A stretch of DNA of 64,000 bases from Tubulanus polymorphus. Lineage: Eukaryota > Nemertea > Palaeonemertea > Tubulaniformes > Tubulanidae. Shown in pieces: positions 19,976-32,354 of the stretch. The notes below the pieces were generated by a model that worked only from the letters and a program-made list of their open reading frames with translations, was not told the origin of the DNA and searched no databases. The first letter of the stretch is position 1; every line of letters starts with the position of its first letter. Position numbers and translations under genes: made by a program. Where the stretch lies: NCBI RefSeq assembly GCF_964204645.1, contig NC_134027.1:17474485-17538484 (forward strand), read 5' to 3'.

Positions 19976-20980
19976 TATATTGAAGCAGATAAAATGTTAT
20001 AGCGCCAATATATTCAATGTACTATTATATTTTGAACACTGAGATGACGCTCTGGACGAAGTTAGAATTTTAAAATTGTTCTGGAAATCCAGGCAAATAA
20101 CACAAATTTCCCTACCACAAACCGGATTTGTGATATTATTATCATACAAACAAGGTCATAAATTTGTTTTTTTTTTGCCCTAAAATTTTGCAAAAGAAAA
20201 TCTCTACCTTTCTACCAACTCATCCTGAAAACTTGAGTCGGTGATACGGCAAACAGACAATTAACTTGGGACGGCCTAAGTATTATTCCATGTAAAATGG
20301 CCAGTAATGAAAAGGTTAAAGTCAAGCTACGCTTACGATGGCTACCAACTGTTCACTGTCAACAATTTTATTGTTTTTATATGAGCAGATTGTTTTCAAT
20401 GAACCATGAAATTTCTCGCTTTTCTTTGCAAGTTCTAAGAAACTTTTTTGGCATCATTTTGTTGATCATTCTTTGCCCCGAGGCTGTAGGATGAGCAAGT
20501 GCGTTGAAGTAGTTGTAATAAGCCTACATGTATGTTTATGTATTCGATTGTTTGCACTACAAAGCTAACTGGGGCTGTGTGTTGAGACAGTATGGCCTGA
20601 TTAATAAAAAGTGCTGAACGAAACTGATGTTTTAGAGTCATTTGTGCAGCGACAGTTGAATGGATGTTTTCTATTACATATAAGCAGTACTACGGGATTG
20701 GCAAAATAGTGGCAATAAAAGCAAAATGACGACATACGAATGACAAATTAACCACAGAATCGTTGGCAGGAATTAGAACCTGATAGCATCACTGTATTTC
20801 AGCCATGGTACGAAACCCTGTCACACTAGCCCAAGTGCACAGTTACTTGCACAGCAGATGATTATACAAGCAATCTAGTTGGTTCGGCAAGTTTTTGTGC
20901 GGCAAACCTGCACATATAGCTGTGCACCTGGTCTAGTGTGGAAGGGTTTTCTGCCGTGGCTGAGTCTAGACCTCAAGATG
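19976..20980. other. No recognised gene
   Basis: Intergenic or intronic sequence without supported coding or repeat structure, apart from a short piece resembling repeat G near 20,240-20,280 (CGGCAAACAGACAATTAAC). Confidence 0.4.
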
Positions 20981-21047
20981 TATCAATGGAATCAAATTAG
21001 ATTCAATCAGAAACGGCCATTTTCTAAGATGGCCGCTGTTTTTTAAG

Positions 21048-21174
21048 GATTTTTTAAAATCATCCAATTTGATCATTCAAAGTGTCTAATAATACTGTTT
21101 AAAGTGTTCTAAATTTTATTTGAGGAATAAAAATGTCTGAAATGAATCATGTCATCCAGTAGCAGCCATTTTCC
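21048..21174 (+). repeat. Left TIR core of the PIN/CXC element
   Basis: About 127 bp, roughly 80% identical by eye to the inverted sequence at 25,695-25,822. It ends at AGCAGCCATTTTCC on the inner side. Confidence 0.75.
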
Positions 21175-21248
21175 AGATGAAAAATTGTCTGTTTCTCAGT
21201 TTTGTGTCAAGGCATATTGAACGATACATACCAGTGCATGTTAGTTAA

Positions 21249-24200
21249 ATGTCTATCTCGTCATAATCATCACTACTTTCACTAGCACTGTCGGTGTCCT
21301 CAGATGCAGAAACAGTCATTGGGTTTCAACAAGATGACCCGCCATTACAATTACAAAACTGAGTAGATGTGATGGTGACATGAGCACAACGCAGTGCGAC
21401 AATCACCCTTGCAGTGGCAACTTACAATATTTAACACCTCGTTGGGAGCAAGTGGCTGCTCTGGAATACAATGGACTTGACTGAGTGACTGTCCATTCTT
21501 CTCCCAGCCATACTCTAATGGATCGAGGTCAGGTGGAGAAGGTTGTCCAGCTGACATCCATACCCCCGTCTGGTAATGTGCTCGCTGGCAATGGGCATGG
21601 AATGCTGCTGATGTTGGTGGTAAAGTTTTTAACTTTGGTGTATGGCACTTGCCGGCAATCTTAGCTGTAAACATGGCAGCTCTCATCAAACTTAATGTGT
21701 CCACTGGCATTTGATTGTAAAGTAATGTTACGAACTGCATGCAAGAATCTGTAACATGTTCGTTCGATACAGTCAGATTCCCAAGAAGAAGCTGATCTGG
21801 AAATGACTTGCAGATGGTGTGCAAGTATGAGGAGAACATCTGTGTCTTCACACACGATTCTGATCGGTGAGTGGCCAGCAGCAGCCTCGTTTATCATATG
21901 ATAAACGATCATCACATCAGCCTCCTCATGTTTCACTTCCACCTCCTGTGCACCAACTCCAACTTCTATTGGTTTCAGTTCTGGTCCAGTGACAACCATT
22001 CGTTTACCAGCAGGAACCTGCACATCAGATAGCTTATCAACTATCATCTGAATGATCATATTCTTGTTTTCACTGACACTGAGTACAACAGCCTGTTTTG
22101 GTAACAGTGACTCTTCTGTTAGTTTGTAAACTGGGGAGACTCCTTTCTGACGTGTTGTTCGGCATGATGACTTTATCGATCGAACACAACATGAAGAATT
22201 TTACATGTAACAAGTCTGCGCATGATGACAGATACCACATTAGAGACATATAACGAAACCTTTGCTGGCAATTATTGCCATGGAACTGTCCAAAGTATGG
22301 CACATCCATCAAGGATGACAACCTGTGGTGGGTCTGTATGCCGGACGACATACTGCATCTTAGACTTGAGCACTGATTTGTTTGTCTTACGTATATCGCC
22401 ATTGTCATCGAGCTGTTGGATGTGGAGCCAATTCATAGGCAAAGAGTGTTTCGATGGAAATGTTCTCCCTCGATGTCGCCATAAGTCCGATGACACGTGC
22501 ATATACAAACTCTGTATTGATGACCTGTTGTCCACTGTTCAATCGTTTTTTCTGGTTGGTGGCATTCGCCATAGTCTTTACATTCTTTGTCAATGTACTG
22601 TTGAAACCGTCAGGCCAGAGTTTTTCGTAGTTCACCCTATCAATTTCACCAATTTGAAGTGCTTCGTGGACATTCACTGCTGGGTCATCGACAACTTGCC
22701 CAGAATATATATCTACAAGTCCAGTCGTTGGATGAGTCTTGTGGTCAAATATGTCAATGCATGTTAACAGTGCTTCTCGGATGTGTAGCCTATCCTCAGT
22801 ATCTGACGTCAAGCGCAACTTTCGCTCCTCCTTGTGGCTAGTTATCGCACAAGCTGGAACCTGATTTCAATGATTCCAGATCTGCCATCAACTGCCCTAG
22901 CGTGCTGTGTGATAGGGCCCAAATAGCAAGGGTGGTTTCATCAAGGGTAGAACCGATAATGCCAGAAGGTCCATGCCCATACCACATGTGAGTAGATTCG
23001 ATGAATAAGTCTGACCAGATACGATTCCATAGTCCATCTTGATGGCGCATTACATGCTCTCCTGCTAGAAATCTCTTCAGAAGTTCACGAGGAAGACGTT
23101 GCATCGACCGTAAATAGTAAAGTCCCTACCTCGCATAGTTAACATGACTTGAAGCGAAAAACTATGGCAGCATCTTCTCTACAGCATACAGGTGTAGTGG
23201 CCAGTCACCTTCCCTCTCAGCGCGAACAAATGCCATCATGATGAGCACAGGTTTGTTGAGGCAATCCACCCAAAGTTTTGTAGTTTTACTCAATTAACTT
23301 CTCTTGTCTAGATATACTTCCAGATGGTCAACTGTAAGTAGATAGTTGTTATCATCCATTAGGATTGGGCGCAGAAGTTCTTCTACAATGATACGCAAAG
23401 CTCTGATATTCTGCGGAAATTTCTTTCCAGATAGAAGCTTGGGCACACCGGCAAATGTAGACTTTAGTACATCTTCGAGACCGGAACCTGCCATGAGGAT
23501 TGTTGATGCTCCGACAAAGCTCATTAACGCATGCATGCTGCCAAGTCTAGGTACGAAGCACTTGAAAAGCTCTTCATCAATCCATGTAACATTGACACAT
23601 CCCGCATATAGTTGCTGATCTGTTGTGAGTACCGTCAACTTCTGACCAGTCAATTCACTCAAGTGCTGTGCTTCGACCATTGCGGTTTTCATGTCTTCTG
23701 ATCCTCGTCTATTCAAAGACACACGAGTTGTGGCGAGGACAGCAAGAGATGGAACAACACGTAAAGTGCAACTATGAGGCATCTTAGGTTTTTTACTGCC
23801 ATGGTAGCGCTGAACGGTTATATCTCCTAAGATCAGATGCCGTCTCTTCATTTCATCTCTACTGAGACGTTTGATTGAGGAGGTATCGGGGTTGTCATTG
23901 TTTGCCAATGTTGGCCGTGGCGCAGACCATTTCGGCTATCAAATTGTGCAATTTCTCTTGGTTCCTTGGCCATTGAAATCGCAGATGATACTCTGAAACG
24001 TCGGAGTTCATCATATGAAGATGTGATGCTGAAATTGTGAAGCTGATCCAGGATTTTCCGTTGTTTGTTCAACAATACACTCAGGGCTAACTGTTGGTTT
24101 GTTGGACCAGTAAAAGCACTTGTAACTATATGACCAATCATTATGGCAGGCAATGTTCTATCCAATTTGGGAGATATGGAAGCAAGAAGGCCAATAACGT

Positions 24201-25138
24201 ATCACTACATTCAGTGAGAAGGGATTGCTGTGAGATACGTGTTGCATAATATCGAGGGTCAGATTTTGGACATTCAGAGCGGATAGTTCTGGCCAAATTA
24301 CTGATGCTACGTACAATACAGTCACTCTCAGCATCATCAACAATATTCAGTCTCGCCTTGCTGCGAAAAAACTACAATGGACACAACACCTGGAGATGTC
24401 AAAACAATTAAATCTGGAGCCAGGATCTCAATCAACTTGTCGACGAGTGTTCGCTGAGATAACTGTGTCCCTTCCAGTTCTAGATACATGTTGTATAATT
24501 CAGTACTGTTCCACATGCGTGTATGGTCATTGGTCATATTCTCCACACATTTTTCGAGTGCTGTATCTGTCGAGTTGGTATTTCTTACATTTGGAGGGTT
24601 ACTGAAGAATCTCGAAATGCAATCCTTGTGGTACCGAGCATCTGCTGCATGCAAGTCACTCAATGCTGTATTTATTCGAAATGCTACCTCTCTACCCCAC
24701 TCATCATTTCGTTCCATCAATCGGGAGAGAAAGGCATCTTTCGATGAATTTCTTTGGCCAGTAACAGTCCGACATAAATATGCTGGTCTCCATCTTGTAG
24801 GATTCTTCTTGTTGCGTTCCATGATGCATTCCTCTCCACAGAGAAAACAGTGTTGGCGAAAATCAAATCTCGTCGTTGAGCATCTTCTGCGTTTAGGTGA
24901 TGGTTGGGCAGGTTTGCTTTCAGCAGTTTGTTTGTGTTTTAAGTGTCTCGATATGATGTTTCGAACAATAGGTGCTAAGACAGTTTTCATGACACATGAA
25001 ATCAGTTTCCAATCCAATTTCATCAGATAGTTTATCAGATATGTCATCACAGCGTTGATGACTTGCATTGCGGACACTCTCGATTCTGGAGGACTTCATG
25101 ACAGTCTTTGTATCACTGCCACAAAAAAGACACGCCAT
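21249..25138 (-). pseudogene. Large uncharacterised protein: Cys/His N-terminus, PIN-like domain, Cys-rich C-terminus; frameshifted
   Basis: Starts at ATG 25,138 (MACLFCGSDTKTVMKSS). Collinear pieces in changing frames give CFLCGEEC then ARYHKDCISRFF (zinc cluster), a helical region with MYLELEGTQLSQRTLVDKL, then VPRLGSMHALMSFVGAST and MAGSGLEDVLKSTFAG (~23,480), FLAGEHVMRHQDGLWNRI (~23,040), EEADVMIVYHM and CEDTDVLLILAHHL (~21,880, acidic PIN/FEN-like signature), and SCHCKGDCRTALCSC then FCNCN at the end (Cys-rich, CXC-like), with an acidic tail to TAA at 21,249. Frame changes occur near 24,935, 24,340, 24,160, 23,900, 22,400 and 21,850. The length of ~1,250 codons fits related multi-copy proteins. 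The role is unknown; nuclease activity from the PIN-like part is an inference. Confidence 0.7.
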
Positions 25139-25207
25139 AACCTAATAATAGAAATTAGTTTATGTCTTACAATGCAATTTTTCAGTAGCCAGATATAAAA
25201 CACATTA

Positions 25208-25252
25208 TTTGGCTTTTGTGGCCTTACACACGCATACACACACACACTACCC
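25208..25252. repeat. CA-rich microsatellite
   Basis: ACACACGCATACACACACAC region; a simple repeat inside the PIN/CXC element upstream of its gene. Confidence 0.7.
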
Positions 25253-25694
25253 AGAGGTATAGAGATTCCAGCTTGATACTGTCAGGCCACTTGACAACTG
25301 GACCTGTGTTCCCCATTATTTTAGCTAATCTGGAATAAAAATACCATGCTTACCAGTTTATGTCACTCTAGTGTTAACAAAGTCAACTTCCAGACTGTAG
25401 AAGGTACTTGAGGTTGATAAAGGATGCTGTAACAGCCCACCTGCTACTTTTTCACTCCTGTGTCACTTGTTGCAAGTTCATTGATTTATTCACAGAAAAA
25501 TCTATATCTAGGCCAAACAATGATTTTCCTTGTTTCCTGTCCCACACTCCCACCAGATATCCATATTTTTATAGATGGAATTTGACACGTTTATGAAATC
25601 ACTAATTTATAAAATTAAAGATTTGTTTAGTTTCGATAAATCCAATGCTGATAGGCCTAGGCCATGGGGCCTACTTTGAATGCCGGCCATCAAA

Positions 25695-25822
25695 GAAAAT
25701 GGCCGCTACAGGATGACATGTTTCATTTTAGACATTTTTAGCTCTTGAATAAAATTTAGAACACTTTATACAGTATTATTAGGTACTTTGATCGATCAAA
25801 TTGGATGATTTTAAAAAATCCG
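25695..25822 (-). repeat. Right TIR core of the PIN/CXC element
   Basis: Inverted partner of 21,048-21,174. The inner edge is at GAAAATGGCCGCTACAGG; outward similarity continues to a GGCGGCCACCTTGGA motif at 25,870-25,885. Confidence 0.75.
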
Positions 25823-26078
25823 TGAAAATCGGACATTTATATATTTTTCCATATTTTCCCCACAGGGTTGGCGGCCACCTTGGATTTTTGGATTTTGACA
25901 AAAACGCTCAAGAGTGCCAGTCTGGCACTCATCAGATTTGCATTCAGCACCCCAAAATCTACTAGAAACAGCAAAAAAACTGACTAGATATAAAAAAACG
26001 AGGTTCAGTGCTATATCTCTCGGACTATTAGGACATATGAGTGAGAGCTTGAAAAAAATAATAACTTTATCTTTTCAG

Positions 26079-26328
26079 ATCATATTAACTGTACAAGACA
26101 AGCATTGAATGATGGAATAACAAAATCTTTATCAATAACAGATGAAGGAGAGATTACATCACCTGGTTATCCTGCTTCATACTCTCGTAATGATGGATTA
26201 TGTGATATTGTATTATCTTCTCCGCAAGACACTATTATACAACTGGAATTCACAGATTTTATAGTAACCGATTGTAAATTGACTTTCGATTATTCTTTCA
26301 AGAAATCTTCATGTGATAACTATGATCC
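26079..26328 (+). CDS. Host gene exon: first half of CUB domain 1
   Basis: A splice acceptor TTATCTTTTCAG ends at 26,078 and a donor GTAAGT starts at 26,329. The 250-bp exon enters in phase 2 and reads HINCTRQALNDG, then the CUB signature EITSPGYPASYSRN, LEFTDFIVTDC and a Cys near the end (SSCDNYDP). The next codon is split across the intron and continues correctly with the exon at 48,853 (DPCEYLLLDDGG). CUB domains are extracellular binding modules found in secreted and membrane proteins. Upstream exons must lie to the left, beyond the PIN/CXC element, and were not found. No start codon is claimed here. Confidence 0.85.
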
Positions 26329-26399
26329 GTAAGTAATTTAACAATGGTTTTTGTCTGTTATTGATTTAAGGTGTATTTTTCAGTTCTAGATTATTGTGT

Positions 26400-27290
26400 G
26401 ATTGAGGCTGCCGATATAGTTCCATAATGCTGTATCAATAGAACTGTTAATCCGATAAAAAATTGTGTGTAACGCGTCATTTGCCTTTATCCATGATCCT
26501 AGCTATGACTATCATACCCTGTTGTACTTAGGTTCCCAAAATAGTGATGAATTAAGGAAAGTTTTGAGGCGCATGAAGGGCTTACCTGTGAGTGAATTGT
26601 CTTTATCGGTTTTGCCCGGCAATGAATTATTATCCCCATCTTTATCCTCACATGCTCGCGCACTGATACATCCGGAAGTAGTTCATAGAAACTGTGCAGT
26701 TCATGGTTTACACTGACTGGGAGCAGATCGCTAGATTATTGTCTCTGCACGATTCGTCGCTAGCCTGGATTCTATTTCTTGAAAGCACTGCGTGTGAGGG
26801 TTTTCTTGATGAAAATTTCCAGTAATGCGAAGGTGCTGTACTCTCGGGGAATACCCGCCTGAGTTAGTACATGTAGTAGGCTAGAGACAGCAGTGCTGTT
26901 TGTGCACACAGCGAGTCAAGCGGCTGCATCCCGCAATTACAGGCCGACTGCGATTGACTGACGAAAAATAAACTGTTCGGCTGGAGCAAGTAGGAAAAAG
27001 AATATAATGAGATACGCAGGGTTTCCTTGATCGTTAAACAAGTGTCCGTTACTCTTTATTGGGGAAAAAATTGTACAAACGTGTATCAATGCCAAGATGA
27101 ACATTAGGTGTGAAGCCCAATGGAGGAAGTATTAAAGATTTTTGGAGCCATTTTAAGTGCATTCTTATGTTATCACATGGTCTCTGCTGTAATTAAAACT
27201 ACCACAATAGTAGTAGTGCTTCATCCTTTCACATGAACTTCATTCATTCATTTAAGCGTGTGTGCGCCCACACACACGCGCACACACACA
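26400..27290 (+). repeat. Dispersed repeat D, copy 1
   Basis: Matches 57,830-58,690 in the same orientation. Shared phrases include TCCATAATGCTGTA, AACTGTTAATCCGAT (AACTGATAATCCGAT in copy 2), GAGGCGCATGAAGGGCT and GATACGCAGGGTTTCC. It lies in the long intron, just downstream of the CUB exon. It ends near a CA-rich microsatellite at 27,262-27,300. No coding sequence is supported. Confidence 0.7.
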
Positions 27291-27300
27291 CCTACACCCA
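27262..27300. repeat. CA/CG-rich microsatellite
   Basis: CACACACACGCGCACACACA-type simple repeat. Confidence 0.75.
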
Positions 27301-27513
27301 CAGTCCTCTTGTTTAATGATTAGTTGAATTATGGATCTGCTGCAAAAATTTTCCAATTCTAGGTATAAAAAAGACAATTTTATTTTTTCCCGCTGTCCCT
27401 TATTTTTAAGCATAGATATGGAAATAAAACCAATTATTCATAATGGTTTCCCACTGACACATCATCTTTTGACATCACACACAAAAAATCATAAACAATG
27501 GGTGTCCAATTCC

Positions 27514-28113
27514 CTATCGGCCCCCACAAAGTTTGTTATCGCTATAGATATCGGTAGGTACGCTGCGCCTACAAATGAACGTTCGAAGAGTCATAATAAA
27601 ATCATCAGTTTCTAATGAATCTGCTAGTTCTAGGTGCACAGCTCTAGTGACTAAACGAGTGAATAGACAGCCCCACCTTTTCAGCCTATGCCTACCCTGT
27701 TTGACCTGGAGAGGACCAAAGAAATCAACTCCCACGAATTGAAACGGATGAGAATATACTGCTAACCTGGATGCAGGTAGGTCTGCCATAATAGGTACAT
27801 GAGGCCTTACTTTACGACGATGACAATCAGGGCAACGACTATTTATTCTTATAGCCATCAAACGAAATTTAATCGGCCAGTACTGCTGCAGACATTCAGC
27901 AATTATATGTTCGGAACCACCGTGGCCCAAAATCACATGAAAGTGAGAAATGATCAATTCACTTATGTGGTGACCGTATGGTAAAACTACTTGATGTTTC
28001 GCACCTGCTAATATGATGGGTACTACTACCAGAGCCACCTGTGAACAACCATAGAGCCCACTACAATCATGCATGTGAACACCCCTCAAGGGTGAAAAAT
28101 TGCTCAAACTCAT
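27514..28113 (-). pseudogene. BEL/Pao integrase fragment
   Basis: The minus strand reads an HHCC-type zinc region (HHISELIISHFHVILGHGG, then RCPDCHRRK), then the catalytic core FQFVGVDFFGPL, WGCLFTRLVTRAVHLELADS and TDIYSDNK, where it breaks before the catalytic Glu. This is the BEL/Pao (retroviral-type DDE) integrase, about 200 codons. RT and LTRs are not adjacent, so it is an isolated remnant in the host intron. It is distinct from the two larger BEL copies in the window by sequence. Confidence 0.8.
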
Positions 28114-28417
28114 TCGCCATCTAGTGGAATACTAATGCCTAAAATGTTTTATGAAGTTATTCATTCAATAGAGTAAGGCTAATTGAAACCAGTGATACCA
28201 AGATCATATTTTGACAACTATTCGTTCGTGTGCTATTCGCCGCCGAAGATGGTTGGTTTACAGGCTTTTATAAGTTGTACGTTTTTACCTCTTTATGTAT
28301 TTTTGGTGTTGGCAATTGGCCAATTTTTGGTTAATTTTGCCACACATTGATGAAACCGCAATTCTGACAGGTACTATACACTGTGAGCAGTGTTCCTTTT
28401 ACCTTCAAATATCAAAA
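28114..28417. other. No recognised gene
   Basis: A short intronic stretch between a BEL fragment and a MITE; nothing recognised. Confidence 0.4.
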
Positions 28418-29007
28418 CAGTCAAACCTCGTTATAACACCACCATCGGGACCTGGCTAATTTTGGCGTTATAACAAGAAAGGCAGTATAAAGAAATTATC
28501 TATGTGATCCTCCAAATCATTTACCAAAAGCATTAAAATACCAAATAAAAAGGTGTAGACTCAATACAAAAAGGGCAGCCAAAAATTATTTTTAGACATA
28601 ATCGGGCCCTATAGACTACGCCCCTGATTCAGATGAAAAATGCTGCTTTGCCTACCATGACAGATTTCTTGCAAGGCCTTCATCTTAAAGCGTCCCGAAC
28701 ACACCAGGTTAGCAGGTACCCTTCCTACTGGTGTGTCATTGCTTGTCATCACCATCACACATTGTACGCTGACACGTAGCGTACGTGCAGGGTAGACTTA
28801 ATCTCGATGGCGGTATTATGGGACAAATTAACAATGCATTGCTATAGGAATGTATTGTAAATTGTGTGGCGGTGGGCGGAAAGCAAGGGGCGTTATTACG
28901 GGAGAATTTAACACTAAATTAGATATGGCTGAACGGTGCCACGGCAATATGATGGCGGTAGGTGAGAATGGCGGTAATACGAGGGGCGTTATAACGAGGT
29001 TTGACTG
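28418..29007. mobile_element. pogo/Tc1-mariner-type MITE (~590 bp)
   Basis: Begins CAGTCAAACCTCGTTATAAC and ends with its exact complement GTTATAACGAGGTTTGACTG. The right end is followed by TA, as expected for Tc1/mariner/pogo elements; the left TA is not preserved. The interior is GC-richer, with GGGGCGTTAT-type subterminal repeats at both ends, and has no ORF. The ends resemble those of pogo/Tigger-like MITEs. Confidence 0.85.
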
Positions 29008-29219
29008 TACTTAGATTTTTATCGTGAGTTCTGTTAACCTAGAGGCCCAAAGGTATGAAGTCTATTGAATTTTTAGTCTATAGCATATTTACCTTTTTCA
29101 AACATTTATTTTCTCCTTGACAATGAAGACAAACCACCAGGATTTGAAGAAGGGCATTCTCAAAAACAAAGTATTTTTGTCTTTTCTGATGGGACAAATT
29201 TTCATCAAACCTGCAGCAT

Positions 29220-30200
29220 AAAAAAAATTTGAAATCACTGAATGGTTTATATTTTTGGCTCCCGTTAGCGAGCCTATGTCAACGGTCTGGCCGATCGATA
29301 ATCATTCATATGCGAATTGAACGGATTAAGCAAAAATATATTTCGTAATTGGTTTGTTGGTTTTTCTTTATGGTGTGCAAAGTTGAAAGCCGTAGGTTTC
29401 ATATTTTTTGAGAAATTTACCAAAAAGTTTCAAAAATTAGATTTATCTGAGCACGTTTTTTTATGCAGCATCTTTAACCGTCCAAAATTATACATGTGAA
29501 AATTCAATGCTATTTGCGTCGGAAGAGCTTCATATCGCCAAGATCCGACGCTTTGTTCGGTAGTTATGGGCTTTCAATGACAAAACCCCTCAAAATCTTG
29601 GTTCTATAAAATATGTGTTGACCCGGTTTTTGACTTCCATTATGACGTCATAACATTGAATGAGGCGGATCAGCTGGTGCGCGTTATTTCACAAACAAAA
29701 TGGGGGCACGATTGAATAGGTTGATATTCATCATTTCTAGCCCGAATACTGATACTCAAGGCGTACGATACAACGATTTGTTGTGTGCGATGTATTCAAT
29801 GATTCATCTAGTTTTGATATCTCTTGTGTAAGGTAACGTTGCATCAAGATATCTGACGAAAATGTGGTTTCAAAATGAGGAAATTTACTTCCGTGTTCGC
29901 CATGGAACACTTCGCCACTGTACTTTCGTTTACTGATAGCATCGAATTTTTTGAAATGAGTCTGAATATACATGACTGGAAATACTTGTTTTATCATCAT
30001 CAATTGAAGTCATTTTGTTGACGTTATCATTAGCGATCCGTTTTGGAGCCTGATTATTAGTATTAGTTAGTTTACTGCAGCAGAGTGATGAGCATTCGCG
30101 TTGAAAACAGTCGTGTACAGTCGCATAGGCAATATAGCCGTATACTCTCGTATACTGCGTGTTTGTATCAGTAATAGAGTACGCGCGCCACAGTGTGTAG
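29220..30200 (+). repeat. Dispersed repeat E, copy 1 (uninterrupted)
   Basis: Matches 57,140-57,755 and 59,066-59,400. Shared landmarks are GCAAAAATATATTTCGTAAT, GAGAAATTTACCAAAAAGTT, TCAATGATTCATCTAGTT and AAGGTAACGTTGCATC. Here the last two lie side by side (29,800-29,845), whereas in copy 2 they are 1.3 kb apart. No coding sequence is supported. Confidence 0.75.
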
Positions 30201-30309
30201 GTTGTGCGTAACAACGATTTGTCTGAGTGAAGACTTGTTTCTTTGTTTGACATTTTTCGCATTTCCCTTTCCGAGTCTGTGTACCTGAAAAAATGATAAT
30301 ACTACTCAA

Positions 30310-30645
30310 TATTTCCCTGCTGCTAAAGCAGGGGGACAAAAATCATGAGTTTATCGGATGGTGTACCTTTGTTGAGTGGATTGGAGATTAATAGGGAATC
30401 ATTTGCTATCATATCGAGAGACAAGTCAATCGGTTCTATACCAGAGATATTCAATTGCTGAATTGCCTCTTCTACCAACCGTCATCTCTCACGCTTATGG
30501 TATGCACCACCCTTTGTTCTGGGCGTTGATGAAAAGGATCCTTGTTGGTAGCTAGCAGCATTGACCAGTGATTCCACTTTCACTGTTTCATCCCAGTGAG
30601 CAACCATTTGAACGGTAGGAATAGCATCCTGGTTTAGTAATAAGC
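30310..30645 (-). pseudogene. Unidentified coding-like fragment
   Basis: The minus strand is open from about 30,645 to a stop at 30,327-30,329 except for one TGA. The product contains LLLNQDAIPTVQMVAHWDET, KVESLVNAASYQQGSF, YHKRER, stop, RLVEEAIQQLNISGIEP and NPLNKGTPSDKLM. Its composition is protein-like and the single stop could be a CGA-to-TGA change between Arg residues. A possible acceptor (CTATCTTCCAG) lies near 30,640. It may be a broken exon or an element-derived gene piece. No family is recognised. Confidence 0.4.
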
Positions 30646-30804
30646 TGGAAGATAGGTAAAATGGTAGTTATTCTTTACAACTGTGTAAATTTGTTGGTAT
30701 ATCTTAAGATAGAAATTACATGGATTGAATTGAAATTTTATGGATTGGTTTCCTATTGAAATGATCAAATATTATTAACATCGGATCGGCGCTTAATTAG
30801 ACTT

Positions 30805-32354
30805 TTTAGGACGTTCGTTAGACGAACGTCCTTATGTGATCAGTTTGCCGGTTGATGACGCACTTCCGATTTGGTTGACAGACGTTTAAGGTCGTTTTAA
30901 AGCCAGTTAATTAGAGATTTCCTCAAATTCCGCATCAGAAATGGTGTCTTCAAGTTGGGATTGAATTTGGTTAAAAATAGTTGGTTAGTTTTTGCTGTCC
31001 CCTCTTGAAAAAATGCTCTTCACGCCGTTTATGTGACATCACACATCACGTGTTGCTTATGACGTAGAGGGTATAGTGATCGACAGAAGTGCCATTTTTA
31101 AAATCGTTGTATCGTGGATGTTAACTTTAGAGTACCGTACGAAGTCTCTTTAAAGGTGAGTGTCAACATATATGGTGACTTAACTTAATTCCTTGTGAGC
31201 GCACAGAGGCCCTGTGAGAATCTAGCGACGTTCGCAGCATTGAAAATTACACAATGGTCCGCTCGACACGCACACACATGCTGTCAGTTTGACCTACGTG
31301 ACTAAATACAGCTGCCATGATTCAGAAGCAATCCACTTAAAATTTTATGAAGTGAATATCATAATTATTATTTATCCGATATACATCAAAAAACCTTTAA
31401 GAGAAAGGTATTTGGCGTCGGATTCTGTACCGAAAATCCTGGATTGTTACACTGCATAGTTTTTTTAGTAGGGTTCTTTTAACATTTTGCCTTTAAGCCA
31501 TTTGATTGACACGTGGGGCGGGGCTTGCGATCTGCCGATGACGTCAGATGTAAACAATAATATAACCACGTGCATCGTGCACACGTGTAAACAAACCTGG
31601 CAACAAATTAGATTTTTTGGCGCCAAAACTTTTTTGATTTTTTCTTTCGTCCAATGATTTTTCAACTGGAGCCAACTGCTATGCCATTAGATCGTACAAT
31701 CAAGTATTCACGTTTTATAGACTCTCTCTGAAATAATTCTTGTCCAGGGGACATGTATTGAAATATCTATTGTCGTTGTTTTTGTTTTTTTTTTAATTTT
31801 TAGGATATAAACAGCCTAGAAGAAACATCATCTGGCAGACACACATTTGACTACAGATCATATCCTGTTATAAAATGTGTTTAATAAATATTTTACTCAA
31901 GTTTCGTGCCATTAATACTTCCTGACTACTTTTATTTTATGGTTATCTAAGTGCAAGGCAAACATTGGTGGGGTTCCTTTGGCCCTCCGAATATATAGGA
32001 CCAAAAGGGGTATTTTATGCCATTTGGATTTATTTTTGCTTAGAAAAACTATTCAAATACTTTTTGGCGGGCACATTCAAATTCTGAAGGGTAGGACTAG
32101 TCCAACCCCTAAATCCACTTGCATTCATTCTTATGAGAACTAACTTAAAACGTTAAAACCTTCACCGGCCTCCTACTCAATTTTTTGAATAAATGTAAAA
32201 CTTATGGCAGAATTTATGGTTGATTTCTCAATTTTTGAATCCCAAAGAATAATTTTTGAATTACGCATTAGGATGACACTTGAATAGCCGGTATTCAAAT
32301 TTTCCAAACAATTTGGGAGGTGTCTGGGTCTACATGCGTTTCACAAACGAACGT
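30805..32354. mobile_element. Hairpin-ended element (Helentron/HINE-like architecture)
   Basis: The left end is a perfect hairpin (arm GGACGTTCG, loop, arm CGAACGTCC, 30,807-30,832). The right end near 32,342-32,353 carries AACGAACGTCC, a second copy of one arm. One hairpin end plus one matching half at the other end is the layout of Helentron-type non-autonomous elements. No ORF of note lies inside. The boundaries rest on these motifs only. Confidence 0.4.

Larger units (their letters stand above)
20995..25890. mobile_element. TIR-flanked element encoding a PIN-like/CXC multidomain protein
   Basis: A ~4.9-kb unit whose ends are inverted repeats: left core 21,048-21,174, right core 25,695-25,822. 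Both contain GATTTTTTAAAATCATCCAA (or its complement) and AAAGTGTTCTAAATTTTATT, with further similarity outward to a GCGGCCATCTT-like edge. Inside, the minus strand from about 25,138 to 21,249 codes for one long protein in several frames. One gene flanked by TIRs is the layout of an autonomous DNA transposon, but no DDE transposase signature was recognised. Similar long uncharacterised proteins are multi-copy in invertebrate genomes as far as I recall. Target duplication and exact edges are not resolved. Confidence 0.65.

Noticed and set aside
22222-25030. Long plus-strand open frames over the PIN/CXC gene
   Set aside because: They are antisense to the minus-strand coding sequence, which has recognisable motifs.
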